Origin: Zoogloeaceae bacterium
GTDB lineage: Bacteria; Pseudomonadota; Gammaproteobacteria; Burkholderiales; Rhodocyclaceae
Assembly: GCA_031271025.1 (NCBI GenBank)
Contig: JAISWQ010000089.1
Location: forward strand, 1 to 35,894
DNA length: 35,894 bases
Reading direction: 5' to 3'
Shown here in pieces: positions 8,953 through 17,411 of this stretch. Under the pieces are notes generated by a model that was not told the DNA's origin, did not search any database, and saw nothing but the letters and a program-made list of their open reading frames with translations. Each line of letters opens with the position of its first letter. Position 1 is the first letter of the stretch. Made by a program: the position numbers and the translations under genes.

Positions 8953-9376
8953 GATCTTTGCCTGCGCTCAGGTCGCAGGTCAATGCCTCGATATCGTATG
9001 CGGTGGATGAGGGCAATCCGGTTTCAGCCACAACAGGAGTCTGCACGACAATGCGTGAGCCGGAGCAAACCCCCAGAGCGGAAATCTTGAGTGGGGGCGT
9101 CGCTGTCAATTGCCAGCCCTCCGGAAGAACAAGTGGCGGCGCGCCATCCTCCAGATCGGTGTCGCCAAGGTCACGCGGCAATTCCAGCGCCTGACCGGAG
9201 AGCCGAACGCGGCGCGGCAATTGCAGCAGCCCATTTTCAATTTCCCGCAGAGCATATTGTTGCCGGTAAGCGTCGAGATACGTGCTGAAACGTGGTCCAG
9301 TCAGAGCAATCATCAGGCCGCTGATGAACAGCACCACCATGACCTCCAACAGGGTAAACCCATATTCACGCAACAT
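8942..9376 (-). CDS. gspH: Type II secretion minor pseudopilin GspH
   Basis: Protein of 144 residues with a very short prepilin leader, MLREYG, then FTLLEVMVVLFISGLM with Glu at +5. A GspH-like beta domain follows (GDTDLEDGAPPLVLPEGWQ). The frame is open upstream to 9859, but that extension overlaps gspG in another frame and lacks a pilin signal, so the ATG at 9376 was chosen. It starts 14 bases after the gspG stop. Confidence 0.85.
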   Translation of the reverse strand: MLREYGFTLLEVMVVLFISGLMIALTGPRFSTYLDAYRQQYALREIENGLLQLPRRVRLSGQALELPRDLGDTDLEDGAPPLVLPEGWQLTATPPLKISALGVCSGSRIVVQTPVVAETGLPSSTAYDIEALTCDLSAGKDHGA

Positions 9377-9390
9377 GACAGGAGAATGAA

Positions 9391-9879
9391 TCAGCGTTGG
9401 ACAGGCGCGTTCAGGGTGTCGCCACCAATATCGGTGTCCAAGCCTTCGCCGCCAGGCTTGCCGTCCGCCCCGAGGGAAAGCAGCTGAAACCCTTGACCGC
9501 TCGCGGCAGGTGGCTGGTAGTGATAGGGGTTGCCCCAGGGGTCGAGCGGCACGGCGCTTTCCAGATAGGGGCCTTTCCAGCGTTTGTCCAGATCCGGGTC
9601 GGCGGGCCGAATTACGAGGAGATCCAATCCTTGATCCTGGTTGGGGTATACATTGATGTCGAGCCGCATGGTTTCGATTGCACCACGCAAGAGCTTGATT
9701 TGCGCCGTGGCGGTTTGCACCTTGGCGGTATCCACATGGCCGAACAACCGCGGCCCCACCATGCTGACCAGGAGACCAACAATGACCAGCACAACCAACA
9801 TTTCCAAAAGGGTAAATCCTGCGGCACGGCAGAGATTTTTGTACCCAGAGCGTTTGCATGGCTTCATCGACCTGTTCAT
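9391..9879 (-). CDS. gspG: Type II secretion major pseudopilin GspG
   Basis: Protein of 162 residues, the main subunit of the pseudopilus. The leader ends CRAAG before FTLLEMLVVLVIVGLL. The C-terminal half has the GspG hallmarks: NQDQGLDLL, RWKGPYLES, PLDPWGNPYHY and a terminal GADGKPGGEGLDTDIG loop that binds calcium in known structures. The ATG at 9879 has GGAG about six bases upstream; longer upstream frames to 9975 are not needed. It lies 99 bases downstream of gspF. Confidence 0.93.
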   Translation of the reverse strand: MNRSMKPCKRSGYKNLCRAAGFTLLEMLVVLVIVGLLVSMVGPRLFGHVDTAKVQTATAQIKLLRGAIETMRLDINVYPNQDQGLDLLVIRPADPDLDKRWKGPYLESAVPLDPWGNPYHYQPPAASGQGFQLLSLGADGKPGGEGLDTDIGGDTLNAPVQR

Positions 9880-9978
9880 TTTTGCTCCAGAAAAAGCAGC
9901 GCCACGAAGGCTGACTCTGCGAAAGTTTCCGGGCTTGCCGTCCCCGGTTCGGAAAATCGAAAGATTATTGCGCATTTT

Positions 9979-11181
9979 TCAAAGTTTGACACTGGTCAGG
10001 CTTGTCATGGCCAGCACGATGCCAACCATGATAACGCCCAGCGAGGCTCCAATGGCAAGGATGCTGATCGGTTCAATCAGGGCGACAAGGCGACGCTGCA
10101 CCGTTTTGTGGAATTCGGCAGCCTGCGTGGAAACAAAGCCCAGCATGGAACCCAGCGCGCCGGATTTTTCACCGACCTTCAGCATGGTCAGTGGCGTTCC
10201 TGTCAGCAATCTGCGCTCTTCGATGACGCTGGAGAGTTTTTTCCCCAGGCGAACATCATCGGCGACGCTTTTCAAACGCTCGGCATTTTCCGGGAGACGA
10301 ACCGCAATCGCGGACAGCTCCAACGCCATCAGGATAGGAACGCGGCTTTGTACCAGTACAGCAAGGATGGAAGTCCAGCGTGAGGTTTCGCCTGCGGTAA
10401 TCCAGGTTGACAACAGGGGTACCCTGCTCAAGCCCATCGTCAGCATGGTTTTGGCCTGTTCGTTCTTCATCAGGAGCGACACGCCAATGCTCGCGCAGGC
10501 AAAAGCCAGCCCAATTCCCAACCAGTGTGCGTTGACAAATACCCCTGTATTGAGTACCCATTCCGACAAGGCTGGAAGTTCCACCTGGCGTCCGCGCAGA
10601 ATTCCGGTAAAGCGTGGCACCACGAAGGAAAAAATAAAGAGAATGGCACCGATGCCTGTTGTGATGAGGATCATGGGGTAGATCAGAGCTTCTCTGGTTT
10701 CCCCCCGCATCCGCGCCTCGAATTCCAGTTGTTCGGCAGCACTGGAGAGTGCTCCGGCCAAATCACCGGTGGCTTCCCCGGCACGCGCCAGCGCATAGAC
10801 GTATTCAGGCAGTTTAAGCTTTGCCTTCCGGAGCGCGGAGGCAAAGCCATCCCCGCCATGTATGGCGGCACTCAACCCGGAAAGTGCAGCATTGAGGCGT
10901 GAATGCTGGTTGGCTTCCAGAAGCGTATTGAATGCATCCGAAATGCCAACGCCGGAACCCAGCAACGTGGCAAGCTCACGAACCAGGGCGATAACGTCGG
11001 CATGGCGGATCGCAGAAGAACCACCACCGATGCGCGCTTCCGCCAGCTTTTCCTCGCGCAGATCCAGCGTGGTGTAGCCACGCTCGAAAAGCATCTGCAA
11101 GGCTTCCGTTTCGGAGGCTGCATCCAGCCTCCCTTTTTGCTGGAAACCGGAACCATCAATGGCTTTGAAGGAAAACCGCAT
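9979..11181 (-). CDS. gspF: Type II secretion inner-membrane platform protein GspF
   Basis: Protein of 400 residues with the standard GspF plan: two T2SSF domains (about residues 65-190 and 270-390) and three membrane segments (LIYPMILITTGIGAILFIFS; a segment near HWLGIGLAFACASIG; and the C-terminal SILAIGASLGVIMVGIVLAM). It is the polytopic centre of the assembly platform and works with GspE, GspL and GspM. In most clusters gspE lies directly upstream; here the gene before it encodes a small exported protein, so the ATPase must be elsewhere. 48 bases separate the two. Confidence 0.92.
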   Translation of the reverse strand: MRFSFKAIDGSGFQQKGRLDAASETEALQMLFERGYTTLDLREEKLAEARIGGGSSAIRHADVIALVRELATLLGSGVGISDAFNTLLEANQHSRLNAALSGLSAAIHGGDGFASALRKAKLKLPEYVYALARAGEATGDLAGALSSAAEQLEFEARMRGETREALIYPMILITTGIGAILFIFSFVVPRFTGILRGRQVELPALSEWVLNTGVFVNAHWLGIGLAFACASIGVSLLMKNEQAKTMLTMGLSRVPLLSTWITAGETSRWTSILAVLVQSRVPILMALELSAIAVRLPENAERLKSVADDVRLGKKLSSVIEERRLLTGTPLTMLKVGEKSGALGSMLGFVSTQAAEFHKTVQRRLVALIEPISILAIGASLGVIMVGIVLAMTSLTSVKL

Positions 11182-11229
11182 GTCATTTTCTGCCCTGTGC
11201 TACATCGCCAGGCAGCACAAATGGGAAGT

Positions 11230-11565
11230 TCAGGGCGCTGTGCGCTTTTTCAGAATGGCCTCTCGAAAGGCATCGGCACATTGGCGTAGATCGGCTTGAT
11301 TTTGGGTGGACACGGCACATTCTCTGGTAGTGCCAAGTATCTTCAGTTTCTCCGTCAGATCGTCAATCATGGCCTGGCGTTCCAGTTGAAACTGCTGTTC
11401 GCTGATTTCGGGTACAGGCGCTTCCGGGACGGCGACAGGCGCAGCAGCTTCGTTCCCTGGTACTTCCGCCGGGACGGAATCACTGCTTTCTTCAGCGTGA
11501 ACCACTCCAATGCTCAAGCAGAGCAGAGCGGACAAAATCCATTTGTTTTTTCTTCCAGTCAGCAT
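11230..11565 (-). CDS. Small exported protein at the head of the type II secretion operon
   Basis: Protein of 111 residues with a Sec signal (MLTGRKNKWILSALL..., predicted cut after VHA), an Ala/Pro/Val/Glu-rich linker (about 27-55) and a C-terminal helical part containing two cysteines (ECAVSTQNQADLRQCADAF) that could form a disulphide. The ATG at 11565 has AAAGG seven bases upstream and is preferred to the earlier start at 11589. It is co-directional with gspF 48 bases downstream and is probably transcribed with it. No family is recognised. It may be an accessory periplasmic factor of the secretion system, which is a guess from position only. Confidence 0.6.
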   Translation of the reverse strand: MLTGRKNKWILSALLCLSIGVVHAEESSDSVPAEVPGNEAAAPVAVPEAPVPEISEQQFQLERQAMIDDLTEKLKILGTTRECAVSTQNQADLRQCADAFREAILKKRTAP

Positions 11566-11803
11566 GTTTTTCCTTTCCACAAAGCACAAATGATAGAGGG
11601 GGCGGTTCCGTCCCGGTTCAGGGCGCCCGCCAGACAGATACGCCAGATCCCCAGAAACAACGGGAGAACTGACCCTGCGGGGTGCGCAATGATACAGGAT
11701 AATCTCCCAGTCTGATTTTCGTGCGTTTTTCTGAAAGGGCTTGTGACGAAACGAGCAACAGCCCTTCCGAACGAAAACAGAAAAATAAAATCAAGGAGAA
11801 AGA

Positions 11804-11880
11804 TGGTCGGAGTGACAGGATTTGAACCTGCGACCCCTGCGTCCCGAACGCAGTGCTCTACCGGGCTGAGCTACACTCCG
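11804..11880 (-). tRNA. tRNA-Pro (anticodon CGG)
   Basis: A 77-base cloverleaf is readable on the minus strand. The acceptor stem CGGAGTG pairs with CACTCCG, followed by discriminator A and an encoded CCA. The anticodon stem CTGCG/CGCAG encloses the loop TTCGGGA, giving anticodon CGG for codon CCG. The T arm has GGTTCAAAT. It sits 31 bases after ispB on the same strand. Confidence 0.96.
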
Positions 11881-11911
11881 ACGTTTTTGTGGCCTTTCGG
11901 TCGGAAGCAGA

Positions 11912-12880
11912 TTAGTGCGAACGTTCCGCCGCGAAAGCCGATAATTCTATCAGGGCTTCACGATATTGTGAATCCGGCAAGACAGAAATTGCGTCCTGCG
12001 CGGCCTTTGCTTCGCTGCGGGCGCAGTGACGGGCGTGTTCCAGCGCGCCGGTGGCGCGAATGGCGGCAAGCACGGCGGGGAAATTTTCACGGCCTCCCGT
12101 TTCAATCGCGTGCCGCACGACAGCGGCTTCTTCCGCCGTGCCGTTCTGCATGACGTGGATGAGCGGCAGGGTTGGCTTGCCTTCGGCGAGGTCATCGCCC
12201 AGATGCTTGCCGGTATCCGCCTCCGCGCCGGAATAGTCGAGCACGTCGTCCACAAGCTGGAAGGCCGTGCCCAGACGCATCCCGTAGGCGGCAAGCCCCG
12301 CTTCGATTTCCGGTGCGGCGCCTGCGGCCATGGCTCCCAGACGCGCTGCCGCCTCGAAGAGTTTTGCGGTCTTGCAGCGGATCACTTGCAGGTAATCCGC
12401 CTCATTCACGTCCGGGACATGGCAGTTCATCAGTTGCATGACCTCGCCTTCGGCGATGATGTTGGTGACATCCGACAGCACCTGCATGATGCGCATGTTG
12501 TCGACCTCCACCATCATCTGGAAAGCGCGGGTATAGAGAAAATCCCCGACCAGCACGCTGGCGGCATTGCCGAAGAGGGCATTGGCCGTTTCGCGTCCGC
12601 GCCGCAATGCGGATTCGTCCACGACATCGTCATGCAGGAGGGTTGCGGTGTGGATACATTCCACCAACGCGGCGAGTTCGTATTTGGCGTGTCCGGTAAA
12701 GCCCAGGCTTCCTGCCGCCAGCAGGGTCAGCGCCGGACGCATCCGCTTGCCGCCGCCCGTGATGATGTACTCCGCGATCTGATTGATGAGCACGACTTCG
12801 GAACGGAGCCGTGTCCGAAGCACGGCATCCACCGCCTGCATGTCTTTCTGGATCAGCACGTAAAAGTTTGGCAGCGACAA
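11912..12880 (-). CDS. ispB: Octaprenyl (polyprenyl) diphosphate synthase
   Basis: Protein of 322 residues that elongates farnesyl diphosphate with isopentenyl diphosphate to make the ubiquinone side chain. Both aspartate motifs are intact: LLHDDVVDES (Asp 84, 85, 88) and QLVDDVLDY (Asp 211, 212, 215). The GGGKRMRP block at 42-49 binds the allylic or homoallylic diphosphate. Length matches IspB. The start codon is TTG at 12880, giving an N-terminus that aligns with E. coli IspB; the first ATG (MQAVDA) is 13 codons later. Product chain length (C40 is usual here) cannot be read from sequence alone. A good promoter lies at 12915-12944. The usual rplU-rpmA-obg neighbours are absent. Confidence 0.93.
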   Translation of the reverse strand: MSLPNFYVLIQKDMQAVDAVLRTRLRSEVVLINQIAEYIITGGGKRMRPALTLLAAGSLGFTGHAKYELAALVECIHTATLLHDDVVDESALRRGRETANALFGNAASVLVGDFLYTRAFQMMVEVDNMRIMQVLSDVTNIIAEGEVMQLMNCHVPDVNEADYLQVIRCKTAKLFEAAARLGAMAAGAAPEIEAGLAAYGMRLGTAFQLVDDVLDYSGAEADTGKHLGDDLAEGKPTLPLIHVMQNGTAEEAAVVRHAIETGGRENFPAVLAAIRATGALEHARHCARSEAKAAQDAISVLPDSQYREALIELSAFAAERSH

Positions 12881-12914
12881 GGCAATCTCTTTGTGGGAAA
12901 AATAAGGCTCGCGG

Positions 12915-12944
12915 ATGATAGGAGGCGCCTGGGGGAAGCGTCAA
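12915..12944 (-). promoter_or_regulatory. sigma70 promoter of ispB
   Basis: On the minus strand TTGACG (12939-12944) and TATCAT (12915-12920) are 18 bases apart, matching five of six consensus bases each. The predicted transcript start is about 28 bases before the TTG start of ispB. Confidence 0.6.
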
Positions 12945-13000
12945 GCCGTGCGGGTGGCCTGGGCGCAGCCCGCCCCGTGCAGCGGCGGGGCAAATACGTG

Positions 13001-13231
13001 TCAATGCCGGTAAAGCTGGATGATTTCCTGCAAATTGCCCGCAAGCTGGGCGAGATACCGGGAATTCTGGTGCGCGGCGTCGAAGTTGCTGGCGTTGTTT
13101 TCGATGCCGGTCGTGACCGTGACGGTACGGGTGATCGCCGTGGTTTGTGTGCTGGAACGTTCGGCGAGCTTGCGCACTTCGTCTGCCACCACGGCAAAGC
13201 CGCGTCCCTGTTCGCCCGCGCGCGCGGCCTT
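13001..13231 (-). pseudogene. Remnant of a methyl-accepting chemotaxis protein
   Basis: Reading on the minus strand gives [20 protein letters not shown], the hairpin-tip motif of chemoreceptors, followed after ~25 residues by a typical receptor C-terminus ([14 protein letters not shown], stop). Upstream the expected LNAAIE residues are replaced by an unrelated Arg/Lys stretch and no start is visible. The ~120 residues that should separate the tip from the C-terminus are also missing. So both the sensor and an internal part are gone. It is not a recent copy of the receptor at 18181, since codons in the shared tip differ widely. Residual expression is unlikely. Confidence 0.75.
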
Positions 13232-13274
13232 CTTGCGCTTGCAGGGGGCCTGTTACAAAAACCGGACAGCGGCG

Positions 13275-13595
13275 TTAGCCGTAACAGCACACGTACTGAT
13301 ACGGCTCGCCCGTGACTTCAATCTCAAAACTGGAATTTTCCGGCACATTGAAGGATTTCCCGGCGCCATAGGTTTTCCACTCCGTTTCCCCCTTGAACAA
13401 CACGCGGCAGGCTCCGGAAATCGTTTCCATCTCTTCCGCCGCGCCCGTATTGAAGGTGAGGCGGGAAGGCAGAATCACGCCCAGAGTTTTTTTCGTGCCG
13501 TCCGGAAAAAGTACCGTGTGACTCACACATTTACCACCAAAATAAATATTGGCGGCTTTGAGAACAGAAACATTGTCGAATTGTTGGGCACTCAT
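13275..13595 (-). CDS. ppnP: Pyrimidine/purine nucleoside phosphorylase (YaiE/PpnP family)
   Basis: Protein of 106 residues, a single small cupin-type domain as in E. coli PpnP, which splits nucleosides with phosphate into base and ribose-1-phosphate. Family hallmarks are [14 protein letters not shown], the [19 protein letters not shown] block and [13 protein letters not shown] before YVCCYG. The ATG at 13595 has AGGGAG seven bases upstream; the longer frame to 13745 runs through repeat DNA and is not used. It is monocistronic between argG and the chemoreceptor remnant. Confidence 0.9.
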   Translation of the reverse strand: MSAQQFDNVSVLKAANIYFGGKCVSHTVLFPDGTKKTLGVILPSRLTFNTGAAEEMETISGACRVLFKGETEWKTYGAGKSFNVPENSSFEIEVTGEPYQYVCCYG

Positions 13596-13660
13596 TGGCA
13601 ACTCCCTGGATGTCTGGGGTGAAATTGAAAGTGGAGAATATTCTGTCAAAAACGAGGCAC

Positions 13661-13768
13661 TGTGCGACGAAGCGTTTCCAGAAAACCGGATGGATCGCCA
13701 CGGTGCTATGCGCCTCGCTTGTGGCAAGGTGGGGAATTGCCGCATCGCTTCGTTCCGTGCAGTGACGC
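13661..13768. repeat. Dispersed palindromic repeat, copy A
   Basis: Segment containing GATCGCCACGGTGCTATGCG, then CCTCGCTTGTGGCAAGG and GCCGCATCGCTTCGTTCCG. The same words recur at 34341-34376, 19824-19883 and, shortened, at 15118-15142. They resemble the widespread GC-rich interspersed element that reads CATTGCGAGG...GAAGCGAAGCAATCC in many proteobacteria. The element fills most of the gap between argG and ppnP. Confidence 0.5.
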
Positions 13769-13778
13769 TGCGGTTTGC

Positions 13779-15008
13779 TTACTTCCGTCTTGCCGCCAGA
13801 TTGGCCGCGATCCGCAGGCGCAGGGCGTTCAGTTTGATGAAGCCTGCCGCGTCTTTCTGGTCGTAGGCTCCGGCGTCGTCCTCGAAAGTGGCGATGGTTG
13901 AATCGAAGAGCGAATCGGTTCTGGAATCGCGCGATACGACACTGACGCTGCCCTTGTAGAGTTTTAGCCGCGCTGTGCCATTGACCGTTTGCTGGGTAAA
14001 GTCGATCAGGGCTTGCAGGGCGCGGCGTTCGGGACTCCACCAGTAGCCGTTGTAAATGAGGCTGGCATAACGCGGCATCAGATCGTCCTTGAGGTGGGCA
14101 ACCTCGCGGTCGAGCGTAATCGATTCAACGGCGCGATGCGCTTTCAGGAGGATAGCGCCGCCAGGCGTTTCGTAGCAGCCACGCGATTTCATGCCCACAG
14201 AGCGGTTTTCCACCAGATCCAGCCGCCCGATACCATGCTTGCCGCCCAGTGTATTGAGCCGGGCAAGCAGTTCGTGCGCCTTCATTGTTTCTCCATTCAG
14301 GGCAACCGGATCGCCCTGAACAAACTCCAGGTCCAGATATTCGGGCGCATCCGGCGCTTTTTCCGGCGCAACCGTCCACCGCCACATGGATTCCTCCGCC
14401 TCTGCCGAAGGGTCTTCCAGATGGCGGCCTTCGTAGGAGATGTGCAACAGGTTGGCATCCATCGAATAGGGCGATCCCTCTTCGCGGTGCTTGCGTTCGA
14501 TGGGAATGCCGTTCGCCTCCGCGTAAGCGAGCAGTTTTTCACGCGAGAGCAAATCCCATTCGCGCCAGGGGGCGATCACCTTGACGCCGGGTTTCAGGGC
14601 ATAAGCGCCAAGTTCAAAACGCACCTGATCGTTGCCCTTGCCGGTCGCGCCGTGGGAAATGGCGTCCGCGCCGGTCTGGTTGGCGATTTCGATGAGACGC
14701 TTGGCGATCAGCGGACGGGCAATGGAGGTGCCAAGCAGGTATTCGCCTTCATAGACCGTGTTGCAGCGGAACATGGGAAAGACAAAATCACGCACAAATT
14801 CTTCGCGCACATCGTCGATGAAGATGTTTTCCGGCCTGATGCCAAACTGGAGCGCCTTTTGCCGCGCGGGATCGAGTTCCTCGCCCTGTCCCAGGTCGGC
14901 GGTAAAGGTGACGACTTCGCACCGGTAGGTATCCTGTAACCATTTCAGGATGACAGAGGTATCCAGTCCGCCGGAATACGCCAGCACGACTTTTTTGACG
15001 TCGCTCAT
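13779..15008 (-). CDS. argG: Argininosuccinate synthase
   Basis: Protein of 409 residues catalysing ATP-dependent joining of citrulline and aspartate, the penultimate step of arginine synthesis. The N-terminal pyrophosphatase loop AYSGGLDTS (residues 10-18) binds ATP. Other family blocks are [51 protein letters not shown] and [10 protein letters not shown]. The length is normal, cytosolic. The start at 15008 is conserved ([14 protein letters not shown]). The 137-base leader contains a terminator-like hairpin (15027-15057), so attenuation is possible. Separate from hisC by a repeat fragment, it is probably its own transcript. Confidence 0.96.
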   Translation of the reverse strand: MSDVKKVVLAYSGGLDTSVILKWLQDTYRCEVVTFTADLGQGEELDPARQKALQFGIRPENIFIDDVREEFVRDFVFPMFRCNTVYEGEYLLGTSIARPLIAKRLIEIANQTGADAISHGATGKGNDQVRFELGAYALKPGVKVIAPWREWDLLSREKLLAYAEANGIPIERKHREEGSPYSMDANLLHISYEGRHLEDPSAEAEESMWRWTVAPEKAPDAPEYLDLEFVQGDPVALNGETMKAHELLARLNTLGGKHGIGRLDLVENRSVGMKSRGCYETPGGAILLKAHRAVESITLDREVAHLKDDLMPRYASLIYNGYWWSPERRALQALIDFTQQTVNGTARLKLYKGSVSVVSRDSRTDSLFDSTIATFEDDAGAYDQKDAAGFIKLNALRLRIAANLAARRK

Positions 15009-15026
15009 GGAAATTGCCTTTCGCTT

Positions 15027-15057
15027 GAAAAAATATCCCGCGCCGGGAAAAGGCGCG
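15027..15057 (-). promoter_or_regulatory. Terminator-like hairpin in the argG leader
   Basis: On the minus strand CGCGCC (15052-15057) pairs with GGCGCG (15039-15044) across a 7-base loop, followed by GGATATTTTTT. It lies between a TAGAAT -10-like box and the argG start, so it could be an attenuator or the end of an upstream transcript (hisC). No leader peptide was found. Confidence 0.4.
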
Positions 15058-15117
15058 ATTCTACATCAGGGAAAAGTGTCGGAGACGGGAAACGAAACGC
15101 CACGCTAATCTCCTGCC

Positions 15118-15142
15118 TTCGTCATTGCGGGGCACGCTCGTC
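15118..15142. repeat. Dispersed repeat fragment, copy B
   Basis: The words CGTCATTGCGGGGCACGCTC match one arm of the dispersed repeat at 34341-34376. Only one arm is present, immediately beside the hisC stop codon. Confidence 0.35.
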
Positions 15143-15145
15143 TCT

Positions 15146-16249
15146 TTACACCAGCACGGTTTTCAGCGCCGCCAGAAACCGGGTGTTCTCGCGCTCTGTA
15201 CCGATGGTGACACGCAGCCATTCCGGCATCTGATAACCGGCCAGAGGGCGCACGATGACGCCCTCCCTGAGCAGCCTCTGACACACGGCTGCCGCCGCCG
15301 CGGCGTCCGCTCCGGCACGGAAGGTCAAAAAATTCCCGCGCGCGGGAATGATTTCCAGCCCCAGCGCCTGAATCCCCGCTGTCAGTTTCTGCATCCCTTC
15401 CCGATTGGCCGCGAAACTGCGCGCGAGAAATTCCGTATCGTCCAACGCCGCCAGCGCGGCGGCAAGCGCCAGATTGTTGCAGTTGAAGGGCTGGCGCACA
15501 CGGTTCAGCAAATCCGCTACTTCCGGGGAGGTCACGCCATAGCCGATGCGCAAACCCGCAAGTCCGTAAATCTTGGAAAAGGTGCGGCTGACGATGAGAT
15601 TGGGAAATTCGGCAAGCCATTGTGTCGCGTCGTAGCGATCGGCCTCTTCCAGATATTCGGTGTAGGCTTCATCCAGCGCGACGATGATGTGTCCCGGCGT
15701 CCGCTTCAGGAAAGCACGCAGGGCATCGCCGGAAAGAAACGTGCCAGTGGGATTGTTGGGATTGGCGATCCAGATGACCGCCGTATCGGGACGCAGCGCC
15801 GCCCGCATGGCCTCGAGATCATGACCGAAATCCCGCGCGGGTATGGTCAACAGCTCCGCGCCCACGGAAAGCGTGGCAATCGGATAGACGGCAAAGGCAT
15901 ACTGCGCCGCGATGGCGGAACGTCCCGCATCCAGAAAAGCGCGGGCGACGAGATCCAGCACATCGTTGGAGCCGTTGCCCAGCACAATCTGGCGCTCCGA
16001 CACCCCATGCCGCGCGGCGAGTTTCTGGATGAGTTCAAAGGGATCGGGATAACGTTCACCGCCCGCCAGCGCGGCGGCAGCGGCTTCCCTGCCCTTGGGG
16101 GACATCCCCAGGGGATTCTCGTTGGAAGCAAGCTTGACGATGGCCTCCACCGGCAAACCCAGCTCACGGGCGACGGCGGTGATCGGCTTGCCGGGTTGGT
16201 AAGGGGCAATGGCGCGGATATGGGAAAGAGAACTTGCGGCAAGCGACAT
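15146..16249 (-). CDS. hisC: Histidinol-phosphate / aromatic aminotransferase
   Basis: Protein of 367 residues, a fold-type I PLP aminotransferase of the HisC family. Visible blocks are KLASNENPLG (39-48), NPNNPTGT, DEAYTEY and SRTFSKIYGLAGLR with the PLP Lys at 226. The ATG at 16249 has AAGG seven bases upstream; the frame is open further but that part has no homologous look. It starts 35 bases after pheA on the same strand. In pseudomonads and betaproteobacteria a HisC2 copy beside pheA acts on phenylalanine/tyrosine precursors as well as histidinol phosphate, so an aromatic role is likely. Which substrate dominates cannot be told. Confidence 0.92.
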   Translation of the reverse strand: MSLAASSLSHIRAIAPYQPGKPITAVARELGLPVEAIVKLASNENPLGMSPKGREAAAAALAGGERYPDPFELIQKLAARHGVSERQIVLGNGSNDVLDLVARAFLDAGRSAIAAQYAFAVYPIATLSVGAELLTIPARDFGHDLEAMRAALRPDTAVIWIANPNNPTGTFLSGDALRAFLKRTPGHIIVALDEAYTEYLEEADRYDATQWLAEFPNLIVSRTFSKIYGLAGLRIGYGVTSPEVADLLNRVRQPFNCNNLALAAALAALDDTEFLARSFAANREGMQKLTAGIQALGLEIIPARGNFLTFRAGADAAAAAAVCQRLLREGVIVRPLAGYQMPEWLRVTIGTERENTRFLAALKTVLV

Positions 16250-16284
16250 GACAAAACCTTGAAAACAAAAAAAGGGTGAGAGAC

Positions 16285-17379
16285 TCAGTAGACGGCAACG
16301 GGATAGGAACCCAGTACCTTGAGATAGGCCGCTTCCTCCTGCAAACTTTTCAGCGCGGCGGCAACCCCGGCATCGAGACGGTGGCCTTCCACGTCCATGT
16401 AATAGACGTATTCCCACAAGCCCTGCCGTGCCGGACGCGATTCCAGGCGGCACATGGAAACGCCGGCGGCAGCGACAGGCTTCAGGAGTTCAAAGAGCGC
16501 GCCGGGACGGTTACGGGAAGAGAGAATGAGCGAAGTCTTGTCGCGCCCGGAAATGCCCGCATCATGCCTGCCCAGCACTGCAAAACGGGTAGTATTGTTG
16601 GGTTCATCCTCGATGGAAGCGGCCAGCGTCGCCAGCGCATAGCGTTCCCCCGCCGCCACGCCCGCAATCGCTGCCACAGTTTCGTCTTCCTCGGCGGCCT
16701 GTTGCGCGGCCAGGGCGTTGCTCGCCACCCGCACCCGCTCGGCTTCGGGCAAATTGCGGTTCAGCCATTCGTGACATTGCGCCAGCGACTGCGCGTGCGC
16801 ATAGACTTTTTTCACCGCCCGCAACTCCGGCGCGCGGGACAGCAGATTCTGGTGGATGCGCACCACAACCTCCCCGCAAATGTGCAGCGAGGTTTGCAGG
16901 AGCAGATCCAGAGTCCGCCCAACCGCGCCCTCGGTGGAATTTTCCAGCGGCGCGACGGCGTATTCGGCGTGCCCCGATTCCACTTCGCGGAAAACATCGT
17001 CAATGGAAGCGCAAGAGAGAAGGCATGCGGCGTGACCAAAATGCTTGACGGCGGCCGCCTCGGAAAAAGTTCCGGCAGGCCCCAGAAACGCGACGGAAAG
17101 CGGTTTTTCCAGCGACAGGCAGGCCGACATCACCTCGCGGAACAAAAGCGTCACGCTCTCGTCTGGCAGGGGGCCTGCATTCAGCGCCTGCAAGCGGCGC
17201 AGCACCTGCGCTTCCCGTTCAGGCCGGTAGCTGTGCCCCGCCGCACCGTGCCGCGCCTTGATTGCGCCCACTTTCTGGGCACAGCAGGCACGCTGGTTCA
17301 AGATATCCAGAAGACGCGCGTCCAGCGCGTCGATTTCCTCGCGCACGTTGGCGAGTTCCTGTTGCAGAGTGTTGTCCAT
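16285..17379 (-). CDS. pheA: Bifunctional chorismate mutase / prephenate dehydratase (P-protein)
   Basis: Protein of 364 residues. Residues 1-90 are an AroQ-type chorismate mutase (ANVREEIDALDARLLDILNQ). The dehydratase domain starts at FLGPAGTFSEAA and contains APLENSTEGAVGRT and NNTTRFAVLG with the catalytic Thr-Arg-Phe. The C-terminal ACT domain carries GALFELLKP and CRLESRPAR, the phenylalanine-binding motif, so feedback inhibition by Phe is expected. The start at 17379 (MDNTLQQEL) is chosen by family alignment; two in-frame ATG codons upstream lack a ribosome site. It is followed by hisC, as in the serC-pheA-hisC-tyrA-aroA arrangement; serC and tyrA are not here. A hairpin at 17412-17446 lies in its leader. 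Confidence 0.94.
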   Translation of the reverse strand: MDNTLQQELANVREEIDALDARLLDILNQRACCAQKVGAIKARHGAAGHSYRPEREAQVLRRLQALNAGPLPDESVTLLFREVMSACLSLEKPLSVAFLGPAGTFSEAAAVKHFGHAACLLSCASIDDVFREVESGHAEYAVAPLENSTEGAVGRTLDLLLQTSLHICGEVVVRIHQNLLSRAPELRAVKKVYAHAQSLAQCHEWLNRNLPEAERVRVASNALAAQQAAEEDETVAAIAGVAAGERYALATLAASIEDEPNNTTRFAVLGRHDAGISGRDKTSLILSSRNRPGALFELLKPVAAAGVSMCRLESRPARQGLWEYVYYMDVEGHRLDAGVAAALKSLQEEAAYLKVLGSYPVAVY

Positions 17380-17411
17380 GTTTCGATTCGCACCCATCGC
17401 TGGGTGACAAC

